Source: Sandaracinus sp964481145
GTDB lineage: Bacteria; Myxococcota_A; Polyangia; Polyangiales; Sandaracinaceae
Direction of reading: 5' to 3'
Assembly: GCA_964481145.1 (NCBI GenBank)
Contig: CAYZTA010000025.1
Location: 1-64,000, forward strand
DNA: 64,000 nt
A program made the position numbers and the translations under genes. Below are positions 51,283-60,354 of this stretch, piece by piece. Position 1 is the first letter of the stretch, and the number at the start of each line of letters is the position of its first letter. The notes under the pieces are model-generated. The model worked only from the letters and a program-made list of their open reading frames with translations, did no database searches and was not told the DNA's origin.

Positions 51283-53652
51283 ATGAGCAAGCGCATTCTG
51301 TTCTTCGAAAGCGACGCCGACTTCGCGGCAGAAGTGAGTGCGCACTTGCGGCGCCACGGAGCTCTTGTCGAAGTCACCGATGATGGGAATGCAGGAGTCG
51401 ACAAGGCCGCGAGAGAGCGACCCGATCTCATCTTGCTGAGCATCGAGCTCCCGCAAATGAACGGCTTTCTCGTATGCAAAAAGCTCAAGAAAGCCGCGGA
51501 AACAGCGCCTATTCCCGTCATCATTCTCTCGAGTGAAGCCACCGAAGAGATTTTCGAGCAACATCGGAAGCTCCGAACGCGCGCTGAAGATTATTTGCGC
51601 AAACCGATCACGCTCGATGCCTTGACCGAGCGGATACGCAGTTTGATTCCGCTCGAGGAGCCGAACGAAGAACACGACGAAGAAGTCGTCGTCATTCTCG
51701 ACTCACTCACCCCAGCACCTCGAACGAGCCATGTCCCCGAGTCGATCGATGCAGAAATCGATGCGTTCGCAGACAGCGCATTCGACTCGTTGATGATGGA
51801 AGGAGCCATCGTAGAAGAAGAAGAGGCCACCACCGTGGGTGTGGTCCCCCCAGGGGTATTTCACGGGCTCGCGAGAGAGAGTGCGAAACGAGAATCCGCT
51901 CGCAAAGCCTCCATGCCGCCCGGGGCTTCCATACCGCCTGAAGAAGCCCGCACTCCGAAGACGACGACCGCCCCACCTTCTTCGAGAAGCATTCCGCCAG
52001 CGGCGATGCCCTCTGAGTCGCCGAACATTCCGAAGGCGCCCTCAGTTCCGAGTGCGGCACCGAACACCCCTGCGATCGAAGCTGAGCTCCGTTCACAAAT
52101 CCTCGAGCTCGAGAGTTTGAGGAACGAACTGCGCACCGAACTCTCCGCGGCCAAACAACGCATCGGAGATCTCGAAGACCAATCGACCGAGGCGGAACAT
52201 AAGCAGACCGAAATCGCGCGATTGGAGCGCGAAGTCGCTGAGCTCAAGAAGGCCGGCCCGAGCGCTCCACGCGCTTCGATGAGTCCAAGCAGCGTTTCGA
52301 GCCGAGAATTCCTCGACTTACGAGAAGCGCTCAACAAAAAAGACAAGGAAATCCTCGATCTTCGAGACCAGCTGAGCGCTCGCGACAAACAGATGCTCGA
52401 TGTGCGCGATAAGAATCTGGCGCTCGAGCGTGAAAAGGCCGATGCCAACGACAGGCAACTCGGGCTCGAGAGAGAGCTCGCAGATGGTCGCGACCAAATC
52501 GAGGCGCTCTCCAAAGACAAAGACGTTGCCAATAAGCGCGCCGATGATTTCAGAGCTCGTCTGGAGCGAGCTGAAGCGAAGGCAAAAAAGACCGCGGAAG
52601 AGCTCGACGCCGAGCGGGCAGCTCACGAGCAACGCGTTGCCGATCTCGAGCAACGCTCTGCCGAAGAACGACGCGCCCACGAGGTCGCGCTCGCAGCCCG
52701 AAAGACTGAACACGAAGAAGCCACCGCGGCACTCGAACGATCCTTCGAAGAACAGAAGGCTCTTGCCGCGGCGGAGCACGCCCTCAAAACCGAAGACGAA
52801 CGGCGAGCCCATGAAGCCTCCGTCGCAGCGCTCAAAAGCGAGCATGCCAAGGCGGTCGAAGCACTCGAAGTTCAAGCTGCTCGGGCCACGGAAGAAGCCA
52901 TCGCGGCGCTTCGAAGCGAGCTCCAGGATGAAACCGCTCGACGCTTGGGCATGGCCGAAAAGAGGCGTGAAGACGATCTCGCCGCGGCAGAACAAGCCAA
53001 GACCGAAGCGCTGGATGCCCTTCGAAACGAGCTCGAGGCCGCACGCGCGAAGGCCGAAAACGACATCGAACGACGACACGCGGGCGAGTTGGCGGCGCTG
53101 GGTCGTAAACTCGCGGAAGCCGATACGAATCTCACCGCGATTCGGAGCGAGCTCGAGCAAACGCGCAGCACGCTCGAAGCGACGAAAGCCGAGCTTTCGA
53201 GCACGGCTGAAACACTCGAGAGCACCCGCACCGAGCTCACGCGTGTCAACGGCGAGTACGAAGCTCAGACGGCGCTCTTCGGACGCACCCGAATCGAACT
53301 CGACGCCACCTCGTCCCGGCTCGCAAGCACGCAAAGCGATCTGGAGACCACGAAGCTCGAACTACAAAAAACACAAACCGAACTGGCAGACCGGCAGCGC
53401 GATCTCGAGCACGCCCAAACCGAGCTCCGCGAAGCGCGCGCCTCGATCGCATCGCTCGAAGCCACTTCGGCGGATCAACATCGTCGAATCGAATCACTCG
53501 AATCAGAAGGCCAACGCCTCAGTGGGCGCCTCGAAAAGGCGCACGGCAAGCTCGATACCGATCAGCAAATTCTCGAGCGCGCTCGCCGCGCTCTCGCGAT
53601 CAGCCTCAGCCTGCTCGAAGACCAACGAGCGAACGGCCTCGACGACGCGTGA
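51283..53652 (+). CDS. Pseudo-receiver plus long coiled-coil protein, FrzS/AglZ-like
   Basis: 789 residues. ATG 51283 follows GAGGAG. The N-terminal ~120 residues are a receiver fold (KRILFFESDADFAAEV; AEDYLRKPITLDAL with Lys107). The phospho-acceptor position is Ser53 (LILLSIELPQMNG) instead of Asp, so it cannot be phosphorylated normally. A QHRKL...Y-x-x-KP segment (93-108) resembles M. xanthus FrzS, also a pseudo-receiver. A Pro/Ser/Ala-rich linker (about 215-300) leads to a coiled coil of some 470 residues full of E/K/A/L heptads. FrzS and AglZ act in S- and A-motility at the cell poles or with focal adhesions. The motility role here is inferred. Intact full-length gene. Confidence 0.82.
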   Translation: MSKRILFFESDADFAAEVSAHLRRHGALVEVTDDGNAGVDKAARERPDLILLSIELPQMNGFLVCKKLKKAAETAPIPVIILSSEATEEIFEQHRKLRTRAEDYLRKPITLDALTERIRSLIPLEEPNEEHDEEVVVILDSLTPAPRTSHVPESIDAEIDAFADSAFDSLMMEGAIVEEEEATTVGVVPPGVFHGLARESAKRESARKASMPPGASIPPEEARTPKTTTAPPSSRSIPPAAMPSESPNIPKAPSVPSAAPNTPAIEAELRSQILELESLRNELRTELSAAKQRIGDLEDQSTEAEHKQTEIARLEREVAELKKAGPSAPRASMSPSSVSSREFLDLREALNKKDKEILDLRDQLSARDKQMLDVRDKNLALEREKADANDRQLGLERELADGRDQIEALSKDKDVANKRADDFRARLERAEAKAKKTAEELDAERAAHEQRVADLEQRSAEERRAHEVALAARKTEHEEATAALERSFEEQKALAAAEHALKTEDERRAHEASVAALKSEHAKAVEALEVQAARATEEAIAALRSELQDETARRLGMAEKRREDDLAAAEQAKTEALDALRNELEAARAKAENDIERRHAGELAALGRKLAEADTNLTAIRSELEQTRSTLEATKAELSSTAETLESTRTELTRVNGEYEAQTALFGRTRIELDATSSRLASTQSDLETTKLELQKTQTELADRQRDLEHAQTELREARASIASLEATSADQHRRIESLESEGQRLSGRLEKAHGKLDTDQQILERARRALAISLSLLEDQRANGLDDA

Positions 53653-53796
53653 CCCTCCCAATCTGGCTCTCGTTCCATCAAAACGAATCGATGCGCATCA
53701 AATGTGTCATTGCGATGCAGAGGTAAATCAGCCTACCCTGTTTTGGATGCGACAGAGCGCTGTGGTTCACCCAGTCATCGCGCTCGAGGAACCAAC

Positions 53797-55353
53797 ATGA
53801 GCGCCCCCTACCGCAACGTCTTCGTGTTCGCAGTTGCTCTTGCTGCCGCGCTCACGAGCATGACGAGTGCGAACGCGAGTGCCCAAAATCCGCAATGTCC
53901 ACGATGCACCACCTTTGGAGAAGCCCCCGATGCTCTTCCAGGCCTGGTCGACGTGCCGGTTGCGGTTCTCAGGCCCGCCCTCGGCGGTGCGATCGTGGCG
54001 TCGGGTGGTTTTGGCTTTTCGATGAACGAGCCTTGGAATGACACCGAACGCTATCGTGTGAGCAGCTCGCTCGCAGGGGCCTTGCATGTGCTCGACTGGC
54101 TGGCGATCGGGCTCCGTGTGGACGGCCGCTGGGATCAGATCAACCGCGGCAACGGAGCGGCGGCTGACACGGGACTCATCGGAATCCCAAGCTTGACGTT
54201 GCGCGCGACGACCGAGCCCATCCAAGGACTCGGCCTCGCACTCGATGCATCCGTGTGGATGTATGGTGCCGACGCACCATCGCTCGAACCGGCTTCGACG
54301 TCGATGCGCGCACGCGCCGTGGGTTCGTATCACTTCGCAATCGATGACGTACACATTGCAATCAGCGCGACCGTGGGCGGCCTGCTCGACAATTCGCGCG
54401 CAGCGGCTCCACGCAGCTTCACGGATCGCCTCTCCGACGAGGATCGTCTTTCCTTGGAAGTGAGCGATTTCTCCGGAATATTGGCTGGTTTGGGAGGCGC
54501 CGTCCGGGTCGGAATCGCCGAAGCGTTCACCGAAGTCACCTACCGTGCCCTTCTCGGAGACGGCGCCCCTTCCCCAGGAGCTTCGCCTCTTCATCTCCGT
54601 GCAGGAGCGAGGCTTCGCCCCATCGACGAACTCCTCGAGGTCGGTCTCCTTGCAGACGTTCTCTTGAGCGAAGCCAATCCGGCCTTCGCCATGACAGGGG
54701 GTCCCTCCGCCCCGATCGAGCCTCGGTTCGCCCTCCTGCTCACAATGGGCGTTCGACTTGGCTGGGAGACCACGTCGCCTGGGCCCGATGATGTCACGGA
54801 CGATGTTCCGTCCGAAGAAGACCCCGAAGAGCCGACCACGTCGCAGGGACGCGCTCGAGGCCGTGTCGTGGAGGAGTCATCGACTCCCATCGAAGGCGCG
54901 AGTGTCGAAGTCATTCCCACGACTGGTGACACGACTCCACGACAGACGAACACCGATGCGGATGGACGTTGGTCGATCGATGGGCTTCCGCTGGGACAGG
55001 CGCGGGTCATCTTGCGAGTCGAAGGTCGTGATCCCATCGAAACCACCATCGATGTAACGGCCGATGAAGCGCCCGAGATCGCGACGACCTTCGCAGCCCA
55101 GCTCCCACGTGGTGAGATTCGCGGCACGATTCAAGGCTCGGATGGACGCCCTCTGGCGGGTGCGGAAATCCGCATCCACCCTGGAGGGCTCACCCTGACC
55201 ACGGATGAAGAAGGCGCCTTCGAAACGGAAGTTCCACCTGGAAGTTACGATGTCGAGGTTCGGGCGTCACGACACCGCACTCAGACACGCCACGTCGAGG
55301 TCGTCGAACGAGGTGTCGTGTTCCTGAACGCGCAGCTGCATCGCGGTCGCTAG
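53797..55353 (+). CDS. Outer-membrane protein with C-terminal carboxypeptidase-regulatory-like domains
   Basis: 518 residues. GAGGA precedes ATG 53797. A signal peptide (MSAPYRNVFVFAVALAAALT...ANASAQ) and a short CPRC pair are followed by a ~300-residue region with alternating strands and Gly/Ala/Leu typical of an outer-membrane barrel (GLRVDGRWDQINRGNG, AGARLRPIDELLEVGLLADV). After an acidic linker (about 335-350) come two beta-sandwich domains of the CarboxypepD_reg type (GRARGRVVEESSTPIEGASV; GEIRGTIQGSDGRPLAGAEI with TTDEEGAFETEVPPGSYDV). Such domains on the barrel may lie in the periplasm or outside. The ligand is unknown. Confidence 0.75.
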   Translation: MSAPYRNVFVFAVALAAALTSMTSANASAQNPQCPRCTTFGEAPDALPGLVDVPVAVLRPALGGAIVASGGFGFSMNEPWNDTERYRVSSSLAGALHVLDWLAIGLRVDGRWDQINRGNGAAADTGLIGIPSLTLRATTEPIQGLGLALDASVWMYGADAPSLEPASTSMRARAVGSYHFAIDDVHIAISATVGGLLDNSRAAAPRSFTDRLSDEDRLSLEVSDFSGILAGLGGAVRVGIAEAFTEVTYRALLGDGAPSPGASPLHLRAGARLRPIDELLEVGLLADVLLSEANPAFAMTGGPSAPIEPRFALLLTMGVRLGWETTSPGPDDVTDDVPSEEDPEEPTTSQGRARGRVVEESSTPIEGASVEVIPTTGDTTPRQTNTDADGRWSIDGLPLGQARVILRVEGRDPIETTIDVTADEAPEIATTFAAQLPRGEIRGTIQGSDGRPLAGAEIRIHPGGLTLTTDEEGAFETEVPPGSYDVEVRASRHRTQTRHVEVVERGVVFLNAQLHRGR

Positions 55354-55462
55354 GGGGCTTCAGTGCGTGGTTGCACGATGTCGCGGATGTCACGTCGGGA
55401 CGTGGCATTTTCCCTCGAAACACAAACATGAAACCCAATGATCCAGAGCGGCTTCTCGTCGG

Positions 55463-56335
55463 ATGACGAACGGCACCCCTGCTGCACTGGTGCAGCAGGT
55501 GACGCAAACCCTGAGCCCACATGGCCACCCCATCGCGATCGCATGGGCGATGCTTCAGATGCTCCTCCTTGGTGGATGCGGGTATTTGCTTCGCTCTCCA
55601 GATCGCCCAACCCCCGCCATTCACTATCGATGGAATCGAGAACACGCAGCACTCAGCACTCCATGCTTGCTCGTGCTCCTTCCTGGAATTCTCGATTCAC
55701 CCGAAGACTTTCATCTTCATGGTTTCATCGATGGCATGCATTCGCTGGTGCCGAATTGCGATTTGGTCGCGGTTGCCACTCATCTCTACGATTATTACGA
55801 CCGTTCGATCGTCGACCGCATCCACGAGGACATCATCATCGAAGGACGGCATCGCGGATATGAACGAGTCTGGATCGTTGGGGTGTCGATGGGTGCCATC
55901 GCGGCAATCCTTACGGCGCGAGAGCACCCAGAGGATGTCGATGGTCTGATCCTTATCTCGCCGTATCTTGGGACGTCCCGTTTCATCCATCGATTTCGCG
56001 AAGAAATCCGAACCCATGGAACTCTCGCGTCATGGGCCGCGGCAACCCACGACGAATCGTTTCGAATCGAGCGGGTGCTTCATGACCCACGCCCAATCTG
56101 GCGTTGGCTTGCGCGTCACTGCACCGCGGAGGCGGCATCTCCTCCCTTTTATCTCGCGTATGCATACGGAGATCGTTTCGCATCGGCACAACGACTGTTG
56201 GCGGAATGGACGGCCCCTGAGCATGCATTCGCGGCCCAAGGAGGACATGACTGGCAAACTTGGCGCCGACTTTTCCTCGAGGTGATCGCCGCAGAGCCAC
56301 CTGAACTCATGATGCTCGGCCGCCTCGATCAATGA
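55463..56335 (+). CDS. Alpha/beta hydrolase, possibly membrane-anchored
   Basis: 290 residues. The hydrolase fold shows LLPGILDSPEDFHLHGF as oxyanion strand and GVSMG at about 139-143 with the nucleophile serine; the catalytic His is probably in AAQGGHDW near the end. The segment IAIAWAMLQMLLLGGCG (about 24-40) is hydrophobic and contains a lipobox-like LLGGC, so a lipoprotein form from an internal start (ATG 55550) is possible. The substrate is unknown. It is followed by an ORF whose alternative start overlaps its stop. Confidence 0.78.
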   Translation: MTNGTPAALVQQVTQTLSPHGHPIAIAWAMLQMLLLGGCGYLLRSPDRPTPAIHYRWNREHAALSTPCLLVLLPGILDSPEDFHLHGFIDGMHSLVPNCDLVAVATHLYDYYDRSIVDRIHEDIIIEGRHRGYERVWIVGVSMGAIAAILTAREHPEDVDGLILISPYLGTSRFIHRFREEIRTHGTLASWAAATHDESFRIERVLHDPRPIWRWLARHCTAEAASPPFYLAYAYGDRFASAQRLLAEWTAPEHAFAAQGGHDWQTWRRLFLEVIAAEPPELMMLGRLDQ

Positions 56336-56403
56336 CGCGACACCCCCGAACTGCGGGGACGCCGGCACGACCTCTGCAGCCAGTCTCAGAGCGGAGGTCG
56401 TTC

Positions 56404-56835
56404 ATGCCGTTTCCCGAGTCGAACGTGGTGCTCTCGTTTGCGCGTGGCCGTGCTCGTCAGGTTGCGCGCGCATTGCTCGATCTCGAATTCCAGCGCGATA
56501 GAGAAGGACTACGTGCTCCTCGCGCGTTCTGGTTTGGACGCACGAAACGGCGTCTTTTGCGACAGAAGATCGAACAGTGTGTCCGCGAACTCATCACGCT
56601 CCAGAAAGAGCTCGAGCCCGAAGATCCGATCCATCACGCCATCGAAGGCGTTCGTACCTGCCACGCGGTGCGCAGCTTTGGCTTCGGACATCGCGAATCC
56701 GCACACAACGCGGAGCTCGCATGGGGCCAGGCTCTCCATCAGCTGGAGCGTTCACTCTCCACTCGGTCTTTGGGTAGCAAGCGCAACCAGCGCAAGCAGG
56801 CTTCTGAAACTGGCATCGGTGTCAACCGCGGCTGA
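56404..56835 (+). CDS. Hypothetical protein, basic and helical (143 aa)
   Basis: ATG 56404 is preceded by GGAGG with a six-base spacer; the frame is open back to an ATG at 56332 that overlaps the hydrolase stop, but the internal signal is stronger. The protein is Arg/Leu/Glu-rich and helical (VLSFARGRARQVARALLDLE, KIEQCVRELITLQKELEP) and has a basic tail (GSKRNQRKQ). No known family. It could be a small nucleic-acid- or protein-binding factor. Its 3' end overlaps the convergent receiver gene by 14 bp. Confidence 0.55.
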   Translation: MPFPESNVVLSFARGRARQVARALLDLEFQRDREGLRAPRAFWFGRTKRRLLRQKIEQCVRELITLQKELEPEDPIHHAIEGVRTCHAVRSFGFGHRESAHNAELAWGQALHQLERSLSTRSLGSKRNQRKQASETGIGVNRG

Positions 56836-57304
56836 AACTCCGTTTGCCAGACAAGCATCGCGCGCCACTGGCCAACGGCACCGCTTCCATCGGCTCTGAA
56901 ACGAGACGACGCGGCCGCGCCCGAACGGCTTTCTCGATGGCGGCGATGAGCGAAATCACCTGAAACGGTTTTTCGACGCAGGCTTCGAAAAGACCTCGCT
57001 CACCCGGCTCGAGAGTTGCGAGCGACCGCGTCAGAAGAACGAAACCAGGACAACTTTCCCCAAGTCGGGAACGGGCAAGAATGCTCAATTGCGATCCAGT
57101 TAGTTCGCTCATGCGCTGCTCGGTGATCACCACATCACAACGGCGCGGTGCCAGGATATCAAGCGCAGTTCGTGGCGAACTAAAACCAAGCGTTCGAAAA
57201 CCGACATCGCGCAACACCCCATTCACGCTCCGTACGGTCCATGGATCCTCGTCGACAACTGCCACCAACACCTGGTCGCGATCGACCGCCTCTTGTTCAC
57301 TCAA
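56822..57304 (-). CDS. Receiver-domain protein with Glu at the phospho-acceptor position
   Basis: 160 residues. TTG 57304 is preceded by AGGGGGG with a seven-base gap and overlaps the last codons of the upstream ABC ATPase gene. The receiver fold shows the acidic pocket VVDEDPW (18-20), the T/S position LLTRS and the conserved lysine K112 (VEKPF). The acceptor is Glu62 (DVVITEQRMSEL) where most have Asp; Glu often mimics the phosphorylated state, so the protein may be constitutively on. There is no output domain beyond a basic tail (RARPRRLVSE). The link with transport genes is by overlap only. Confidence 0.78.
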   Translation of the reverse strand: MSEQEAVDRDQVLVAVVDEDPWTVRSVNGVLRDVGFRTLGFSSPRTALDILAPRRCDVVITEQRMSELTGSQLSILARSRLGESCPGFVLLTRSLATLEPGERGLFEACVEKPFQVISLIAAIEKAVRARPRRLVSEPMEAVPLASGARCLSGKRSFSRG

Positions 57305-58355
57305 GTTTTTCCCCCCCTGGGAGCCGGATTGATGGCCCAGGACTCGAGAGAGTGCAAGAGCCCGAAACGGGGCTGTGATCCGAGAGGTGGCAAGCGACGA
57401 AATGCCCCGGGCTTTTCTCCGTAAGCTGCGGTTCGACCGTGTCGCAAAGCCCCTTTTTTGCGATCGGACATCGCGTGTGAAACCGACACCCCTTCGGCGG
57501 CGCCATCGGACTTGGAACATCGCCGACCAAGAGGATGCGCTTGTTCGGCCCTTGCGGGGCGGAGGCCTTCGGCACGGCACTCCAGAGTGCTTGGGTGTAA
57601 GGATGCTTCGGAGCACGATGAAGTGCCTCTGCCGATGCCAGCTCGACGATGCGCCCGAGGTACATCACGGCGATGCGATGGCTCATCCATCGGACCACCG
57701 ACAAATCGTGCGCGATGAAGAGATAGGAGAGCCCCAACTCGTCTTGAAGATCCTTCAGCAAGTTGACGATTTGAGCCTGAATCGACACGTCGAGCGCGCT
57801 CACCGGCTCGTCCAACACAACGAAGCGCGGCTCGACCGAGAGCGCACGAGCAATCACGAGACGTTGCCTCTGACCACCCGAGAACTCGTGTGGGTAGCGA
57901 TGCATGTGCTCAGGCCGCAACCCCACGCGTTCGAGCAATGACGCGATGCGCTCATCCTGATCGCTCGTTCTCTCCTCGATGCGATGGACGGAGAGCGCTT
58001 CCCCCAGCGCCGTCCGCACGGTCATCTTCGGGTTCAGCGCAGCATACGGGTCTTGAAACACGATCTGCATGCGGCGTCGAACGGGGCGGAGCTCAGACTG
58101 CGTCATCGCGACGAGATCACGTCCCTCGAACATGACGCGTCCACCCGTGGGTTCGATGAGGCGCAACACGAGACGCCCCAGCGTGCTCTTGCCGCACCCT
58201 GATTCTCCGACGAGCCCCAGCGTCTCCCCAGCTGCGAGTTCGAAATCGACGCCGTCCACCGCGTGCACGGTCGCGCGTCCACGCTTGACGAGGAACCGCT
58301 TCTCGAGCCGCTCTACACGAACGAGAGGCTCCGGGCTCCGCAGTTCAGGCTGCAT
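57297..58355 (-). CDS. dppF: Oligopeptide/dipeptide ABC transporter ATPase (DppF/OppF type)
   Basis: 352 residues from ATG 58355. Walker A GESGCGKST at 50-58, Q-loop FQDPYAALNP, signature FSGGQRQR and Walker B FVVLDEPVSALD are intact, followed by the oligopeptide-type C-terminal region with Cys residues (CRFHTRCPIAKKGLC) that in this family can bind an Fe-S cluster. It pairs with the DppD-like protein encoded just upstream (11-base overlap). Permease and binding protein genes are not in the window. Confidence 0.9.
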   Translation of the reverse strand: MQPELRSPEPLVRVERLEKRFLVKRGRATVHAVDGVDFELAAGETLGLVGESGCGKSTLGRLVLRLIEPTGGRVMFEGRDLVAMTQSELRPVRRRMQIVFQDPYAALNPKMTVRTALGEALSVHRIEERTSDQDERIASLLERVGLRPEHMHRYPHEFSGGQRQRLVIARALSVEPRFVVLDEPVSALDVSIQAQIVNLLKDLQDELGLSYLFIAHDLSVVRWMSHRIAVMYLGRIVELASAEALHRAPKHPYTQALWSAVPKASAPQGPNKRILLVGDVPSPMAPPKGCRFHTRCPIAKKGLCDTVEPQLTEKSPGHFVACHLSDHSPVSGSCTLSSPGPSIRLPGGEKLE

Positions 58356-59373
58356 CAAACGACGGCTCCTCCGTGCTCGAAGGCAACTCGGTCCACCTGA
58401 CACACGCCACTCGGCGGGACGCATGGATTACCGTCAAACTCGGATCGTGCTCACGGCACGCATCATTCACGTACGAGCAGCGAGGCCCGAACCTGCATCC
58501 AGATGGCAACGCGCGCAGATCAGGGACCGTGCCGGGGATGGTCGGCAAGCGGCGGATCATGGTCCCGTTCTCTTCGAGCGTGACATGAACCGAAGGGACA
58601 CTGCGCAAGAGACCGCGCGTATACGGATGCATCGGCTGGCTCAACAACGCGCTTCGCTCGCCATACTCCACGATGCGCCCTGCATACATGACGGCGACTT
58701 CATCGGCGAGCTCCGAAACCACACCCAGATCGTGAGTAATCAACATCAAAGCCATACGATGAGTGCGCTGTATTTGTTTCAACAGCTCCAAGATTTGCGC
58801 CTGAATCGTGACGTCCAACGCGGTCGTCGGCTCGTCTGCGATCAATATCTTTGGCTCACACGCAATCGCGATCGCGATCATGACGCGTTGTCGCATGCCA
58901 CCCGAGAGCTGATGGGGATACGCATCGACGCGCTCGTGCGGAGCAGGGATGCCCACCTGCTCGAGCAACTCGATCGCGCGCGCGCGCGCCGTCTTCCCAT
59001 TCATCCGAAGATGGGCGCGTAGGCTCTCCTCGATCTGCGTTCCCACCGTGAAGACAGGGTTGAGTGAGCTCGAAGGGTCCTGGAAGATCATGGCGATCTC
59101 GCGGCCTCGCACCGCACGGAGCGCGCTCTCCGAGAGCTCGGCCAAGTTGCGAGCACCGAACATGATTCGTCCATTGGCAACACGCCCCGATTCGGGCAAG
59201 AGCCCCATGATCGAAAGTGAGGTCACGCTCTTGCCGCACCCGCTCTCTCCGACGAGAGCGAGCGTGCGCCCTGCGTGAAGCTCGAGCGAAACCGAATCGA
59301 CGACCTTCGAGGGACCTTCCTCCGTTTCGAACGTGGTGACGAGGTCCTCGACCTTGAGAATCGGGGTGTCCAT
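58345..59373 (-). CDS. dppD: Oligopeptide/dipeptide ABC transporter ATPase (DppD/OppD type)
   Basis: 342 residues. Walker A GESGCGKS at 43-50, FQDPSSSLNP Q-loop, LSGGMRQR signature and LIADEPTTALD Walker B are complete; the C-terminal Cys set (CRFGPRCSYVNDAC) is present. The DppD/DppF pair forms the nucleotide-binding heterodimer of a peptide importer. It overlaps dppF by 11 bases. Regulation is not visible. A lipoprotein gene lies 41 bp upstream on the same strand and may share the operon. Confidence 0.9.
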   Translation of the reverse strand: MDTPILKVEDLVTTFETEEGPSKVVDSVSLELHAGRTLALVGESGCGKSVTSLSIMGLLPESGRVANGRIMFGARNLAELSESALRAVRGREIAMIFQDPSSSLNPVFTVGTQIEESLRAHLRMNGKTARARAIELLEQVGIPAPHERVDAYPHQLSGGMRQRVMIAIAIACEPKILIADEPTTALDVTIQAQILELLKQIQRTHRMALMLITHDLGVVSELADEVAVMYAGRIVEYGERSALLSQPMHPYTRGLLRSVPSVHVTLEENGTMIRRLPTIPGTVPDLRALPSGCRFGPRCSYVNDACREHDPSLTVIHASRRVACVRWTELPSSTEEPSFDAA

Positions 59374-59414
59374 CCACGGGGCACTCTACACGAAGTCGGA
59401 CATTCGGCTCGATC

Positions 59415-60251
59415 TCAGCGACATTCAACCGTTTCGACCCCGAGACCCGGCCGCGGTGTCTGCACGAACGCATCGGACGGCGCCTGCCCGCCGAGCTCGA
59501 TCGATTCGAAGCGCACGAGCGTATCGATCCCTCGGGCCGGATGTTCGAAGCGCACACGAAACGGCATCACGATGCTCGCAGCACCAGGAATGGCAATGCT
59601 CCGATGTTCCTGAAAGGTCACGCGCCACTCGAGTGCTCCATCAGGCAGTTCGACTCGCGATTCGACGAGTTGCATTCGCTGCTCCTCGGGCGGGCTCTCG
59701 AGATGTTCTTGCGCCACCTGCAACATGATGTGCTGAGTCCGACCATCACGGCCATGAAGCACGACGTGATATGCACCACCTTCACACGACACATCGGACC
59801 TCTCGGCCTCGATTTGTGGGGTTTGACCGGTCAGGAAGAGCATCACGTCGGCGCCTGCGAGCGGAATCCCAACGAGGCGCTCGATGTTCGAAGGACAAGC
59901 GTCGCCCACATAAAATCGATTCTCACGCAAATCGGTCAGCGCAAACGTCGTCCCATCGCTCGTCAACACGGCAGCAGGTCCAAGTTGAGTCATCGCGTCG
60001 AAGCGCACTCGCTCCGGGGCCTCGAGGAACATCAACACCGTTCCACGAATACGCCCTTCACCATCACGTCGATCGACCCGCGCTTCGGCCCTCATCACCT
60101 CGACAGGAGGCCGTGCGGCTCGGTAGGTCCCAAGAGCGGCCTCTGGGTCAGTGAATCGAACCCGAGGACAAGACGCGCCGCCACAGCCCATTCCAAGGGT
60201 CACAGCGATGACAACCATCATGATGCGGTGAAACACAGTGTCAGCGTACAT
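59415..60251 (-). CDS. Lipoprotein, LolB/DUF4292-like
   Basis: 278 residues from ATG 60251. The signal peptide has a lipobox (TLGMGCGG, Cys about 23). The mature part resembles LolB-type/DUF4292 folds: MRAEARVDRRDGEGRIRGTV, LMFLEAPERVRFDAMTQLGP, then VLTSDGTTFALTDLRENRFY. These 11-stranded half barrels carry lipids or lipoproteins. Two extra cysteine pairs occur (DACPS, DVSCEG). It lies upstream of dppD on the same strand. Confidence 0.72.
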   Translation of the reverse strand: MYADTVFHRIMMVVIAVTLGMGCGGASCPRVRFTDPEAALGTYRAARPPVEVMRAEARVDRRDGEGRIRGTVLMFLEAPERVRFDAMTQLGPAAVLTSDGTTFALTDLRENRFYVGDACPSNIERLVGIPLAGADVMLFLTGQTPQIEAERSDVSCEGGAYHVVLHGRDGRTQHIMLQVAQEHLESPPEEQRMQLVESRVELPDGALEWRVTFQEHRSIAIPGAASIVMPFRVRFEHPARGIDTLVRFESIELGGQAPSDAFVQTPRPGLGVETVECR

Positions 60252-60354
60252 GAGCCCGCGTGGGTGGACGAAATCCGTTCTGCTCAAAAAACCGCGATGA
60301 CTTTTTTCGCGCCAAGCCATTGCCCTTCTCTCTCGGCTCAGGCAGCGTTTAAGG

